The translations under genes were made by a program, and so were the position numbers. Below the pieces are notes generated by a model, which had not been told where the DNA came from, made no database searches, and worked only from the letters and a program-made list of their open reading frames with translations. A stretch of 64,000 nucleotides of DNA from Leptospira sp. (GTDB lineage: Bacteria > Spirochaetota > Leptospiria > Leptospirales > Leptospiraceae). Of this stretch, positions 19,046 through 28,461 are shown in pieces. Location: the NCBI GenBank assembly GCA_027533185.1, contig JAPZTS010000001.1:248001-312000 (forward strand), read 5' to 3'. The stretch's first letter is position 1. Each line of letters opens with the position of its first letter.

Positions 19046-21217
19046 TGATTGTTTCTTAAAATCCTTTAATTTTAAATATACTTTGATTTCTTCAAAATCG
19101 ATTCTATCTAAGGAAACGGTAACAGGATCACCAATAAAGAATATCTTAGAGTATTTCTTTGAATAAAAGGAAAAATCGTTTTTAATAAGTATTTCAAATT
19201 CATCAGTAAATTCTGACTTATCTAAAACTCCTTCCAAATTGGAAAGATCCAATTCTACAAAAATCTGACTGGGACGTATACCCACAATAAATCCCTTGAA
19301 CTCTTTGATACCCGTGTTTTCCAAATAGCGAAAGCTTTTAATTTTGATGATATCACGCTCAGCATCTGCTGCTCGCCTCTCTTCTTCCGAGCAATGTAAT
19401 CCCATTAGCGAAATATCCCCGTCAGAATAGGGCAACCTTTCCTCTAGAAGTACAGATTGTAATACCCTGTGGACGATTAAATCAGGATACCGCCGAATTG
19501 GCGATGTGAAATGACAATAGTCTTTAAATCCCAAACCCCAGTGTCCGAGAGCCTCTCCCCCATAGAATGCTTGCATAAAACTTCTAAGGAGGAGGTAGTT
19601 AAAAATCTTTCCGACAGAGTTGTCTTCAATCTTGGAAACGGCATTCATAATCTCTGGATAACTTGTATCTTTGATTTGAACATTGTATCCATTCAATTGT
19701 AAAAAATGATTTAATGTCTCTAGTTTTTCCTCATCCATAGCTTCATGGATTCGGTGTAGAGTAGGTGCTTTTTTCTTTCTTAAAAATTCATCCACCTTTT
19801 GATTTGCGGATAACATAAGTTCTTCGATGAGAATATGACTTGTGAGTCTAGTGCGATTCTCAATTCCCATTGGTTTTTTGTCATCTGTCCAAGTTATTGC
19901 TGTTTCTTTAATATTTAAGTCGATTCGACCTGTTTCCATTCGTTTCTTTCGGAGTGCTTCGGTAAAAAGGGAGATATTATAAATCCAATTTTTAGGATCT
20001 TTTGCAAGGATCTCTTCCTCTGCCATTTCATACGTATAACGTTTGTTTACGTTAATGATAGATTTATAAAATTTAGCATTGTAAATATCTCCCGATCTAT
20101 TTGCTTCCATTTCGACTGTAAAGGCTAATCGATTTGTGTTTGAGACCAAACTACATAGATTTTCGGATAGGATTGGTGGTAGCATTGGCACAACTCTGTT
20201 TGCCAAATAAACACTCGTTGCTCTTTCATATGCCTCTTTGTCCAAGGGAGAATTTTTCTCTACATAGTGAGAAACATCCGCTATATGAACCCAAATCCTT
20301 AGAAGTTTTCCCTCATCCACAAAACTGATCGCATCATCAAAATCTTTGGCAGTAATTCCATCTATTGTTACTGCATACAGATCCCGCAAATCAGTACGAG
20401 AATTCCAATCATGAACAGTCTTTTGCGAAACTTCTTCATTGTAATCGAGTGGAATAAAATCGGGATGTACTGGATCGTAATTGTATTTCATTAAGATCCT
20501 TTGTAAATCTGGATCCTCTTTTGTATCAGATTCAAATCGGATGAAACTAACATCGTAAAGATTGTCATGGGGGGGCGCTCCATCCTTAAACTTTACAATT
20601 AATATATCACCAACTTGGATACTTTCAACTGTATCTTTCAAAATAGACTTCGTATGAAGGATTCCTTCTTTCTCTTCGCCTAACATATCTAAAAAATTTC
20701 CAAAGATAAATTTGTTTGTCTTTTCACGAACCCTCATACGATAGAGAATCCGGCCACGCTTGAGAATTTCAGTAACCTCCCCCTCCAAGCGGTCTCGCTT
20801 TCCAATGGCAATCGGTAAAATTTGAACTTTATCGCCAGATATTGCCGTATTGGTCAGAGGACCTGGGATAAAAATTTCGCTCTTTGTTGGTAGAGTTACA
20901 AAACCATCTCCTCTTCTAGATATAGATATTCTTCCTGTTAGCCGAAAAGGTGAAGCTATTAAAAGAAATTTATTGTCTTGAACTACAAGACCCTCTTGCA
21001 TCAAAAGATGAAGCAATTGGTCGATAATCATCTCGATCTCTCTTCTTGGGATCTTTTCTCTACGTTTAGGAGCTTTTCCTTTTTTTACTTTAGGGTCCGA
21101 TTTTCGGAGTTCTTGGCTTTCAATAAACTTATTCTTGATTTCTTGTCGGGTGACAGTCTTTCCAGCTCTATTGTCTAAATATTCGATAATTTTTTTCTGT
21201 AATCTGTATGTATCCAT
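19031..21217 (-). CDS. rnr: Ribonuclease R
   Basis: RNase R is a processive 3'-5' exoribonuclease that degrades structured RNA. The 728-residue protein has an N-terminal winged-helix region (to about residue 80, with a Lys-rich insert), cold-shock domains (GRISISRRGDGFVTLP), the RNB catalytic domain with the Asp cluster in VTIDGITAKDFDDAISF and HIADVSHYV, and SPIRRYPDLIVHRVLQ; a C-terminal S1 domain follows (FKGFIVGIRPSQIFVEL). It lies 7 nt downstream of tsaB in a - strand run hslO-tsaE-tsaB-rnr. Confidence 0.95.
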   Translation of the reverse strand: MDTYRLQKKIIEYLDNRAGKTVTRQEIKNKFIESQELRKSDPKVKKGKAPKRREKIPRREIEMIIDQLLHLLMQEGLVVQDNKFLLIASPFRLTGRISISRRGDGFVTLPTKSEIFIPGPLTNTAISGDKVQILPIAIGKRDRLEGEVTEILKRGRILYRMRVREKTNKFIFGNFLDMLGEEKEGILHTKSILKDTVESIQVGDILIVKFKDGAPPHDNLYDVSFIRFESDTKEDPDLQRILMKYNYDPVHPDFIPLDYNEEVSQKTVHDWNSRTDLRDLYAVTIDGITAKDFDDAISFVDEGKLLRIWVHIADVSHYVEKNSPLDKEAYERATSVYLANRVVPMLPPILSENLCSLVSNTNRLAFTVEMEANRSGDIYNAKFYKSIINVNKRYTYEMAEEEILAKDPKNWIYNISLFTEALRKKRMETGRIDLNIKETAITWTDDKKPMGIENRTRLTSHILIEELMLSANQKVDEFLRKKKAPTLHRIHEAMDEEKLETLNHFLQLNGYNVQIKDTSYPEIMNAVSKIEDNSVGKIFNYLLLRSFMQAFYGGEALGHWGLGFKDYCHFTSPIRRYPDLIVHRVLQSVLLEERLPYSDGDISLMGLHCSEEERRAADAERDIIKIKSFRYLENTGIKEFKGFIVGIRPSQIFVELDLSNLEGVLDKSEFTDEFEILIKNDFSFYSKKYSKIFFIGDPVTVSLDRIDFEEIKVYLKLKDFKKQSSIEI

Positions 21218-21224
21218 TTCTGTC

Positions 21225-21923
21225 TTAATCTACGTAGGTTCCACGTATGTAATTTGGTAGTAGGGTTTGATAATTTGAATCAGATAGGTTCAAATTCAAT
21301 AATTGGTCTTTCATCACCCAAAGAACCTGATTGAATCTTAGGCTTTCAATTTCTAATGGATACCAATTTTTTAGATTTTCTGGAGTATTTTTCGAAATTA
21401 TAAATTTTGCGTTAGGTGAAACAGATTCTAATTCCCTAAGATTTTGAATTTTATCTAATTTTAGGTCTAAGGATTTCGAAAAACTATGAAGATTACCATA
21501 TTTTACAAAGTATTTCGCCTGTTTTCCATCCACTGCAACCGCAAGATTATTACTTAGATTTTTATTTGGAAAAGATTCTCCCGTTCTTTCTGACAACCAT
21601 TGATGGTGAATTGACAGTAGATAAACTTCCAAACTATCTCTACCCAGACAAGGTATATTCCACAACTGAGAAAGATCTCTTGCAGTAGTTACTGTTATGC
21701 GAATACCTGTAAACGATCCTGGACCCGCTGGAACAAAAATACAATCTGGTTTACTAGTTTCCGTTTTTGAAAGAGCTTCTTCGATATACGATACCAGTTT
21801 AAAACTAGATTCTTTGGGTGAAGTTGAAACTCTTTCATAGAGAACTGAAGATCCTAGGTTCGTAAGTTCGTAAACTCCAACGAAGATCCAATCTTGTGTG
21901 GTATCAAAAAACAATACTCTCAT
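21225..21923 (-). CDS. tsaB: TsaB, tRNA threonylcarbamoyladenosine biosynthesis protein
   Basis: TsaB is the inactive ASKHA partner of TsaD in the t6A complex. The 232-residue protein has the N-terminal phosphate-loop-like MRVLFFDTTQDWIFVGVY and the highly characteristic PAGPGSFTGIRI (family form GPGSFTGLRIG) near residues 66-77. It lacks the metal-binding His pair of TsaD, as expected for TsaB. It overlaps tsaE by 4 nt, so two of the four t6A proteins are translated together. TsaD is not in the window. Confidence 0.92.
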   Translation of the reverse strand: MRVLFFDTTQDWIFVGVYELTNLGSSVLYERVSTSPKESSFKLVSYIEEALSKTETSKPDCIFVPAGPGSFTGIRITVTTARDLSQLWNIPCLGRDSLEVYLLSIHHQWLSERTGESFPNKNLSNNLAVAVDGKQAKYFVKYGNLHSFSKSLDLKLDKIQNLRELESVSPNAKFIISKNTPENLKNWYPLEIESLRFNQVLWVMKDQLLNLNLSDSNYQTLLPNYIRGTYVD

Positions 21924-22369
21924 TTTTCGGACCAGTCAATGGTATAGTCTCTTGTTTCCAAGTCTTCAAAATGGATTTCAATATGGATCCGACCAATTTG
22001 CGGAATTATATCCCTTCCTTTTTCCCACCATTCAATAATCGATACTCCATCTTCTCCCCAGATTTCCTCAAAACCCAATTCCGCAAACTCAGTCGGATTT
22101 TGAATGCGATAGAGATCAAAATGATAGAGACGAAATTGATCCGAGTCATACACATTGTACAGAGAAAAACTGGGTGAATTTACCTGACTTTTCGTAGTAA
22201 ATCGGGAGAACCAATTTCTTACAAATGTTGTTTTTCCAGCACCCATAGAACCGGACAGAAGTACGATGGGAACAACCCCTTTTGATTGCATTTCAAATAG
22301 GATTTTGTCGAGAGTAAGAAAAACAGGATCAAGTTCGCTTTCAGCAAGACCAAGAAAAACTTTTTTCAT
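21920..22369 (-). CDS. tsaE: TsaE, tRNA threonylcarbamoyladenosine biosynthesis ATPase
   Basis: TsaE is a small P-loop ATPase that regulates the TsaB-TsaD complex. The 149-residue protein has Walker A SGSMGAGKTTFVRNW (residues ~39-53), the switch-like SQVNSPSFSLYNVYD (family form SPTFTLVNEY), LYHFDLYRI with the conserved HxDLYR, and EFAELGFEEIWGEDGVSIIEW (family form ELGxExxxxxxxVxxIEWxE). All family hallmarks are intact. It is coupled at both ends by 4-nt overlaps, to hslO upstream and to tsaB downstream. Confidence 0.95.
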   Translation of the reverse strand: MKKVFLGLAESELDPVFLTLDKILFEMQSKGVVPIVLLSGSMGAGKTTFVRNWFSRFTTKSQVNSPSFSLYNVYDSDQFRLYHFDLYRIQNPTEFAELGFEEIWGEDGVSIIEWWEKGRDIIPQIGRIHIEIHFEDLETRDYTIDWSEK

Positions 22370-23220
22370 TCGGGAAAAAGTTTATCCATATCACTTTCGT
22401 CAAATTGGTAAGCAGTCTTACAAAATTCACAAGTGATTTCGATTTGGTTCATTTCATCCAAGATGGACTGAGCTTCAACGCGACCGAGAGAAGCGATGAT
22501 ATCAGAAACTTTTGGTTTGGAACAGTCACATGTAAAGGATGGGGATTCCTCACTCAGAACTTCCAAAGGAGATTGCAAAATACTTTGCAGTTGGGAATGG
22601 ATGTCTTTCGGAGATTGCAACCAAAACAATTCCTTTCTTAAAATGGGTTGGATTAAGTTGGTCAAACTGGCAAAATCATCCTCTGTGGCGTCGGGAAGTG
22701 CTTCCAAAAATAATCCTTTCGCAAAGAAATCATTCCCGGGAAATAGAAAAGGATTCACTTCCATGCCAACAATAGCGCGAACTTGCTCTGACTCTGTTAA
22801 GTACTTTTGAAAATTAAATTCAAAGGTATCTTCGATGAGATTGGTGTAGGATTGGTAAAATTCTCCATCCAGTTCCCATCGAATCACTTTCATTATCCCT
22901 TGGCCCAAAATAAATTCATTACGAATGTCACCATCTTCATGGGTGTCAGCGTAGCCAACGGCTTTCATCCGTCCATAACGGTCGCTATACGCCAATGCGG
23001 ATTTTTTTGTCTCATCCTTCCACTGGATACTTACGCGTTGTTGGTTTTTTGTCATTTCTGCTAGGAAAAGTGCTCCCATCATTGTTTTGCTTAGGAAAAC
23101 AGACATTTCAGAACCTAAAGAGTGTAAAAAAATCGCTTCTTTTGCGGTTTCCGTAAGTTCTACGATAGTAAAACGATAATTGTATTTGGGTAAGAGGCCT
23201 AAAATAACTGAGTCTGACAT
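22366..23220 (-). CDS. hslO: Hsp33-family redox-regulated chaperone
   Basis: Hsp33 is a holdase activated by oxidation that releases zinc from four Cys. The C-terminal zinc motif is present as CDC (in FTCDCSKPK) and CEFC, matching CxC...CxxC. The N-terminal domain has family segments such as FLSKTMMGALFLAEM and VRAIVGMEVNPF. ATG 23220 (284 aa, MSDSVILGLLPKYNYRF) is preferred over a longer frame that would run into the divergent beta-galactosidase promoter region. It is the first gene of the hslO-tsaE-tsaB-rnr run. Confidence 0.9.
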   Translation of the reverse strand: MSDSVILGLLPKYNYRFTIVELTETAKEAIFLHSLGSEMSVFLSKTMMGALFLAEMTKNQQRVSIQWKDETKKSALAYSDRYGRMKAVGYADTHEDGDIRNEFILGQGIMKVIRWELDGEFYQSYTNLIEDTFEFNFQKYLTESEQVRAIVGMEVNPFLFPGNDFFAKGLFLEALPDATEDDFASLTNLIQPILRKELFWLQSPKDIHSQLQSILQSPLEVLSEESPSFTCDCSKPKVSDIIASLGRVEAQSILDEMNQIEITCEFCKTAYQFDESDMDKLFPE

Positions 23221-23295
23221 TATTTGATTGAAAGTGGCGTTTTCTGAATCAGTCTGTGTCACAATAAAGTTTCTGCAATCGTAAAAAGGAAAAAT

Positions 23296-25278
23296 ATGAT
23301 CTTTGGCGCCTGCTATTATCCTGAACAATGGAATTCATCTGATTGGGATGAAGATTTAAAAATCATGAAAGATATGGGTCTGAACTCTGTCAGACTCGCT
23401 GAATTTGCCTGGGGACTCATGGAACCAAAAGAAGGTAAGTTCGACTTTTCTTTGTTCGATGCTGTTTTGGATAGGGTACAAAAAGCCAAGATGACTGCAA
23501 TTCTTGGCACACCGACGGCAACCTTCCCACCATGGCTTTACAAAAAATTTCCAGAAATTGTACAAATTTCCAAGGATGGGGTAGTTCGTGGGATTGGAAC
23601 GAGAAGGCAGGCCTGTTTTTCTTCCCCGGCCTATCGAAATGCTACGGAGCGTATCGTAACTGCTATGGCGAAACATTTTGGAAACCACCCGGCAGTTTCA
23701 GGATGGCAGATCGATAATGAACCCGGTCACGAGGGAAGTGACGTAGACTACTCCCCACTGGCACTCAAAAACTTTCGCCTATGGTTAAAGAAAAAATACA
23801 AAACTCTCGATTCGCTTAACAAACGTTGGGGGAATATTTTCTGGGGAGTACTTTATTCCGACTGGTCGGAAATCCCTCTCCCGGGAGCTCATGTAGCTAG
23901 TAATTTTAATCCCGCAATGATCCAGGATTATTACCGGTTCCAATCAGATGAACTGGTGTCCTATATCCACTTCCAAGCAGATATCTTACGAAAGTATACG
24001 AAGGGTAAACCTCTCACAACAAATCTATTTCCATCTCCTTTCTTACCCGTAACGGATATGCAGGAGCTCTTTCAAAAACTCGATTATGTTTCTTGGGACA
24101 ACTACCCGGTGTGGGGAAATCAACAAACTCCCTATCCGCACCCCCTCGTCTCGATGACACAACAATACACTCGGGGTTTAAAAAACCAAAACTATACTGT
24201 AATGGAACAGTTCTCGGGAGTGCAAGGTCACGATACCTTGGGTTACCTACCGCCACCTGGCCAAATAGGACTATGGCTCACTCAGGCAATTGTAAATGGG
24301 GCAAATCAAATCTACTTCTTTCGCTATCGTACAGCAAGATTTGGACAGGAACAGCTTTGTTATGGGATTCTTGATCATGGAAAGAGATTAACTTCCAAAT
24401 ACTTTGAATTGAAGGACACGATCCAAAAAATTAGCGAATTTGCCGATGACGTAAAAGATTCACATCACAAGGCTGAAGTGGCAGTTTATTTTGATATCGA
24501 AAATTCTAGGAATTACAAACACCAACCTTTAAGCGATGGCCTCAAGATGAATCCTGTCCCTTTTGCCCAAGTTGGTTATGACATAGAACTGGCAACCTGG
24601 TTCTCAGGAACTAATGTTCTAAATGCAAATACTCACTTTCTCAGTGTAAACACAGATGTGGATCTGACCCAGTACAAAGTCATAACTCTCCCTCTCTACA
24701 CAATGTTCGATCCCTTATTTGTAGAAAAGGTAGATGCTTTTGTCAAACAAGGTGGGACCTTAGTGCTTGGATACCGTGCAGGAATCAAAGACCAAGATCA
24801 TTGGATGGTTGAATCTCCCGTACCGGGAGTGTTTTCGAAAATGGCAGGTGTTGAGGTCTTCCAATTTGAAGCGCCGGCAACAGATCGGGTTGGCATCCAA
24901 ATGGGTATTTGGCCACTCAAAGGAAATAAGTTTTGTGAAATCCTTGAGCCAACCACAGCTCGAGTGGTTGCAAAATACAGAGATCGAAAGAAGTTCTACT
25001 CAGGCAAGCCTGTGATCACCAGAAATTCTTGGGGAAAAGGAACTGTTTACTATGTGGGAACTTCACTGACTCCCGAAAGTATGGTTTTATTCTATCGAAG
25101 GGTTTTAAAAGATGCGAGTGTTTCGTTTCAATTTTTAGGATCCGAAGTCGAAAGACAGGTTCGAGAAGGAAAAAATTATAACTACGAAATTACAATGAAC
25201 CACTCCAGATCGTATAAAATAGCGGGCTTTTCGATATTAAAACCTTTTGAAGTACGGATTAAAAAAATTCAAAAATGA
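23296..25278 (+). CDS. Beta-galactosidase, glycoside hydrolase family 42
   Basis: GH42 enzymes hydrolyse terminal beta-galactosides. The 660-residue protein opens FGACYYPEQWNSSDWDEDL, the usual GH42 start, with MKDMGLNSVRLAEFAWGLMEP. The acid/base Glu142 is in GWQIDNEPGH, and the nucleophile Glu304 is in YTVMEQFSG. A trimerisation domain and a C-terminal beta domain follow, giving the normal full length. No signal peptide is present, so the enzyme is cytoplasmic and would act on imported galactosides. RBS AAAAAGGA precedes the ATG. A coupled protein of unknown function follows with an ATGA overlap; a galactokinase lies at the end of the window. Confidence 0.93.
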   Translation: MIFGACYYPEQWNSSDWDEDLKIMKDMGLNSVRLAEFAWGLMEPKEGKFDFSLFDAVLDRVQKAKMTAILGTPTATFPPWLYKKFPEIVQISKDGVVRGIGTRRQACFSSPAYRNATERIVTAMAKHFGNHPAVSGWQIDNEPGHEGSDVDYSPLALKNFRLWLKKKYKTLDSLNKRWGNIFWGVLYSDWSEIPLPGAHVASNFNPAMIQDYYRFQSDELVSYIHFQADILRKYTKGKPLTTNLFPSPFLPVTDMQELFQKLDYVSWDNYPVWGNQQTPYPHPLVSMTQQYTRGLKNQNYTVMEQFSGVQGHDTLGYLPPPGQIGLWLTQAIVNGANQIYFFRYRTARFGQEQLCYGILDHGKRLTSKYFELKDTIQKISEFADDVKDSHHKAEVAVYFDIENSRNYKHQPLSDGLKMNPVPFAQVGYDIELATWFSGTNVLNANTHFLSVNTDVDLTQYKVITLPLYTMFDPLFVEKVDAFVKQGGTLVLGYRAGIKDQDHWMVESPVPGVFSKMAGVEVFQFEAPATDRVGIQMGIWPLKGNKFCEILEPTTARVVAKYRDRKKFYSGKPVITRNSWGKGTVYYVGTSLTPESMVLFYRRVLKDASVSFQFLGSEVERQVREGKNYNYEITMNHSRSYKIAGFSILKPFEVRIKKIQK

Positions 25279-26156
25279 ATGTAGAAAACTTTAAGTCAAT
25301 CAATGAGGAATTGAATGAACTCTCTGGTAAAAATAAAAAAGGCCAGATTTTTATTGATAACCTCCACTCTCCTTATATAAAATTTGACCAGAAGTACGTA
25401 CTCCCCTCAAGTTATGTAACAAATCCCGATGTAGACCAAATCAAATCTTTTGTAAAAATTTTGATGGACTTTGTTCCTGAAGCCATTGAAGGAACTTGTA
25501 TTCTACCAGAACCAAGGCCAAGGCGAGAGACTAACAAACTTTTCTTTGTTCGGCCTATGCTCTTTAACCAGTATCATTTTATCTATGTATTTTCTGTCGA
25601 TATGCAATACTTAGGTGGTGCAAAAACAGAAGAGATAAAAAAGCCTGCTTCACAAAATCTTACTCCTTCCGTAGTTACAGATAGGATTTATTTTCAGATC
25701 AAGGTTGTGTTGCTTGATAATTTAATTCAAGATGGCGATCATGTGATCGATTTTTCAGCGAAACGATTTCAGGGTGGTGAGTTTCGGATCGAAACCGATA
25801 GAGGTGATGGCAAACCAGTTCGAAAGTTTTCTGAAATCTTTGATGAGATTGATTTTTCGGAAACGGAACAGACAATTCGGGAAGAACTTGGCATCACGAA
25901 GGAAATTTGGAAGCTAGGAAGAGTTTACAGCCCAATTGGTATAGATTATCTTTCGCTATCGATGCGATTTTTAAATCCGTCACTTGCGGATACAGTTCAC
26001 TTATTTCATGATTTTTACCCTCTCCTCACACAAGGGCAAAGTTTAATTTCGGAAAAAACTTTAGAACTTTACCATACGTACCTATCCAAACATGATGTTG
26101 AACGGACACAATCTAAATCCGGCAATATGCTTTGGAGACTTTGGATTCAAAAATAG
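25275..26156 (+). CDS. Hypothetical protein coupled to the beta-galactosidase gene
   Basis: I do not recognise this 293-residue protein. It has no signal peptide or membrane segment. Visible features are a proline/arginine stretch (LPEPRPRRETNKLFFVRPML), a beta-rich middle (RIYFQIKVVLLDNLIQDGDHVIDF) and an acidic helical segment (EIFDEIDFSETEQTIREELG). The start overlaps the beta-galactosidase stop by 4 nt (ATGA), so the two are probably translated together, and the inositol-phosphatase gene starts 14 nt after its stop. Context suggests a link with sugar metabolism, but this is only inference. Confidence 0.8.
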   Translation: MNVENFKSINEELNELSGKNKKGQIFIDNLHSPYIKFDQKYVLPSSYVTNPDVDQIKSFVKILMDFVPEAIEGTCILPEPRPRRETNKLFFVRPMLFNQYHFIYVFSVDMQYLGGAKTEEIKKPASQNLTPSVVTDRIYFQIKVVLLDNLIQDGDHVIDFSAKRFQGGEFRIETDRGDGKPVRKFSEIFDEIDFSETEQTIREELGITKEIWKLGRVYSPIGIDYLSLSMRFLNPSLADTVHLFHDFYPLLTQGQSLISEKTLELYHTYLSKHDVERTQSKSGNMLWRLWIQK

Positions 26157-26170
26157 AAAAGTAGGAAACA

Positions 26171-27013
26171 ATGGCAACTTCCACTCCCACAATTAATTTT
26201 CCTTTAGATGAGACTCTCAAACGTATTGAATACATAAAGGCAAATGCTACAGGCATTATGCATGAAGCAAAAAAAATCCAAAAGGAAATCTCAAATTTTC
26301 GATCTAAAACTGACGCCGATGAAAAAGAGAGAATCGATACTGCGGATACGAAGCTTGGCGATATTTTAGTTAAATTTTTGCAAAAATCCTTTCCGAAAGA
26401 TTCCATCCTTTGTGAGGATCGATCCGAGATTGAAGGCGGGGACTTTCGATGGGTTCTCGATCCAGTGGATGGTTCCATGAATTTCGTTCGAGGTCTACCT
26501 CTCTATGCCGTTTCCATTGGTCTGGAACACCGAGAAACACCTGTTGGGGGAGTGGTCATTGTTCCTCCTCAGGATGCTGTTTATTCTGCGGTTCTTGGCG
26601 AGGGTGCTCAGAAGAATGGGGAGACCATTATGACCTCTTCCGTCCAAGAATTGAATCGTGCCATTTTTTCACCCAATCTACCAACCAAGCGTGCGCATAT
26701 GATTCAAGAAATCATGGCAGATCTATCTGGCTTTTTAACATACGCTCGTTCCTTTCGAAGGACGGGATCGTTCGTTTTAGATTGTTGTTTCATTGCCGAA
26801 GGTGTGATGGATGGGATTTGGGAAAAAACAGTTAAACATTGGGATGTGTCGGCCGTATCTGTCATTCTTTCTGAGGCCGGAGGGAAACTAACTGACCTAG
26901 CTGGAAAACACTATTACATAGGACTACCAGAACTTATTGCCTCAAATGGAATCTTGCATGAAGAAATCCTTAAATTACTCAAAACAGTTCGTTCTACAGT
27001 AAGCAGGAACTAA
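26171..27013 (+). CDS. Inositol monophosphatase-family phosphatase
   Basis: The 280-residue protein has both metal-binding motifs of the family: LDPVDGSMNFVRGLP (family form DPIDGTxNFxxGxP; Ser replaces Thr) around residues 95-109 and WDVSAVSVILSEAGG (family form WDxAAGxxLxxEAGG) near residue 222. ILCEDRSE supplies the conserved Glu. Substrates in the family include inositol phosphates, 3'-phosphoadenosine phosphates and fructose-1,6-bisphosphate; the sequence does not decide between them. AAGTAGGAAAC precedes the ATG. It follows the unknown protein by 14 nt. Confidence 0.9.
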   Translation: MATSTPTINFPLDETLKRIEYIKANATGIMHEAKKIQKEISNFRSKTDADEKERIDTADTKLGDILVKFLQKSFPKDSILCEDRSEIEGGDFRWVLDPVDGSMNFVRGLPLYAVSIGLEHRETPVGGVVIVPPQDAVYSAVLGEGAQKNGETIMTSSVQELNRAIFSPNLPTKRAHMIQEIMADLSGFLTYARSFRRTGSFVLDCCFIAEGVMDGIWEKTVKHWDVSAVSVILSEAGGKLTDLAGKHYYIGLPELIASNGILHEEILKLLKTVRSTVSRN

Positions 27014-27077
27014 AGATTTCCTTTTTGATTTCGCAATTTCGATAAATTTTTATTCTGGTTCCATAAGACCTCATTTG

Positions 27078-28460
27078 ATGAAAGCGAAACTTCCCAAATT
27101 TAAAATTTCTAAAAAGCCTAAATATACGGTTCTAAATTTACCCGAAGGGATAGAATTTTGGGAGTTGTTTCGTTATTTTGAAGATCGATACGATATTTGT
27201 TTTCTTTTGGAGTCTGCTGGTGACAATCAATATGACTCCCGTTATTCCGTAATTGGCTTTGATCCAAAAACAATCATTAGGGGAGAGAAAGGCTATTTAG
27301 AAATCAATGGCGAAAAATATGAAGTAGAGAATCCCTACTACGCATTACGTGAACTAACGGACTACGATTCGCTAAGCATAAGTTATGGAGGAGGCCTCGT
27401 AGGATATTTAGGGTATTCTTGTATGCAGTTCTTTGAGCCAAAGCTCGAGTTGGAGTCCCATCCCGATTTTCCAGCGATGCTTTTTGGTTTGTATATGGAC
27501 GGTTTGATCTTTGACAAATTTACAGGGGAACTCATCTACTTTGATAACGGGCTCAACCGTTTGGAAGAAGTACAATCTGCTATTACTCGCTCTCTGGTTC
27601 CTTATGACAAACTCGCTCCAAAAGTTACAGTAAAAATAAAAAAACCTGGTCTATCCGCAGAAGAACATAAGTTGATGGTGGAATCCGCCTTAGAAGAAGT
27701 GAAAGCCGGGAATACCTTCCAATGTCAGATCGGTTTTGAGGAATCCTACACAGTAAACGGAAATCCTTTAGCTATTTATGAAACTTTACGCGCTATCAAT
27801 CCCTCGCCTCATATGTATTATGTGAAATTTAAGGAAAAAGTAATTTTGGGTGCAAGTCCCGAACTTCTATTTCGCTTAAGGCAAGGAGAAATGGAATCCT
27901 TCCCCCTGGCTGGAACCATCAAACGAGGAAGTACACCAGCCGAAGATGTGGCTTTAGCAAGAAAATTGCTAACAGATCCAAAAGAAATTGCAGAACACAA
28001 TATGCTCATTGATCTTCATCGAAATGATATCGGGAGGGTTGCAAAATTTGGTACTGTAAAAGTTAGGCGAAGATTTGATATCAAACGTTTTTCCCATGTA
28101 CAGCATATTTCCAGTGAAGTTGTTGGAATTCTAAAATCGAAGGAAGATATGTTCTCAGGTTTGGCGGCATCCTTCCCTGCAGGAACTCTTTCTGGTGCTC
28201 CTAAAATAGAATCTATGAAAATAATTGAACGGATCGAAAAAAGCCCAAGGGGGCCGTATGGGGGAGCCGTGGGTACTTTTGGATTTAATGGAGATTGTAC
28301 ATTCGCGATTCCAATACGAAGTTTTTTTGTAAGTGGAACTACTGGATTCGTGCGTGCATCGGGTGGGATCGTATACGATTCTAAGCCAGAAGATGAATAT
28401 TTAGAAATTAAAAATAAATTGGCCTCGGTACGAAGAGCATTGGATTTTCACAAAGGTTGA
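27078..28460 (+). CDS. trpE: Anthranilate synthase component I (TrpE), or PabB-type
   Basis: Chorismate-using enzyme of 460 residues. The C-terminal catalytic domain has NPSPHMYYVKF, ILGASPELLFRL, PLAGTIKRGSTPAED, AEHNMLIDLHRNDIGRV, FPAGTLSGAPKIESMKIIE and GPYGGAVGTFGFNGDC, all signatures of the TrpE/PabB group, with TrpE-like wording. The start is ATG 27078; the preceding TTG is in frame but unnecessary. The amidotransferase subunit follows after 1 nt, so the pair forms anthranilate synthase, or an enzyme shared with folate synthesis. The LLES motif in the N-terminal domain (ICFLLESAG), typical for tryptophan feedback binding, favours TrpE. Confidence 0.88.
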   Translation: MKAKLPKFKISKKPKYTVLNLPEGIEFWELFRYFEDRYDICFLLESAGDNQYDSRYSVIGFDPKTIIRGEKGYLEINGEKYEVENPYYALRELTDYDSLSISYGGGLVGYLGYSCMQFFEPKLELESHPDFPAMLFGLYMDGLIFDKFTGELIYFDNGLNRLEEVQSAITRSLVPYDKLAPKVTVKIKKPGLSAEEHKLMVESALEEVKAGNTFQCQIGFEESYTVNGNPLAIYETLRAINPSPHMYYVKFKEKVILGASPELLFRLRQGEMESFPLAGTIKRGSTPAEDVALARKLLTDPKEIAEHNMLIDLHRNDIGRVAKFGTVKVRRRFDIKRFSHVQHISSEVVGILKSKEDMFSGLAASFPAGTLSGAPKIESMKIIERIEKSPRGPYGGAVGTFGFNGDCTFAIPIRSFFVSGTTGFVRASGGIVYDSKPEDEYLEIKNKLASVRRALDFHKG

Positions 28461-28461
28461 T

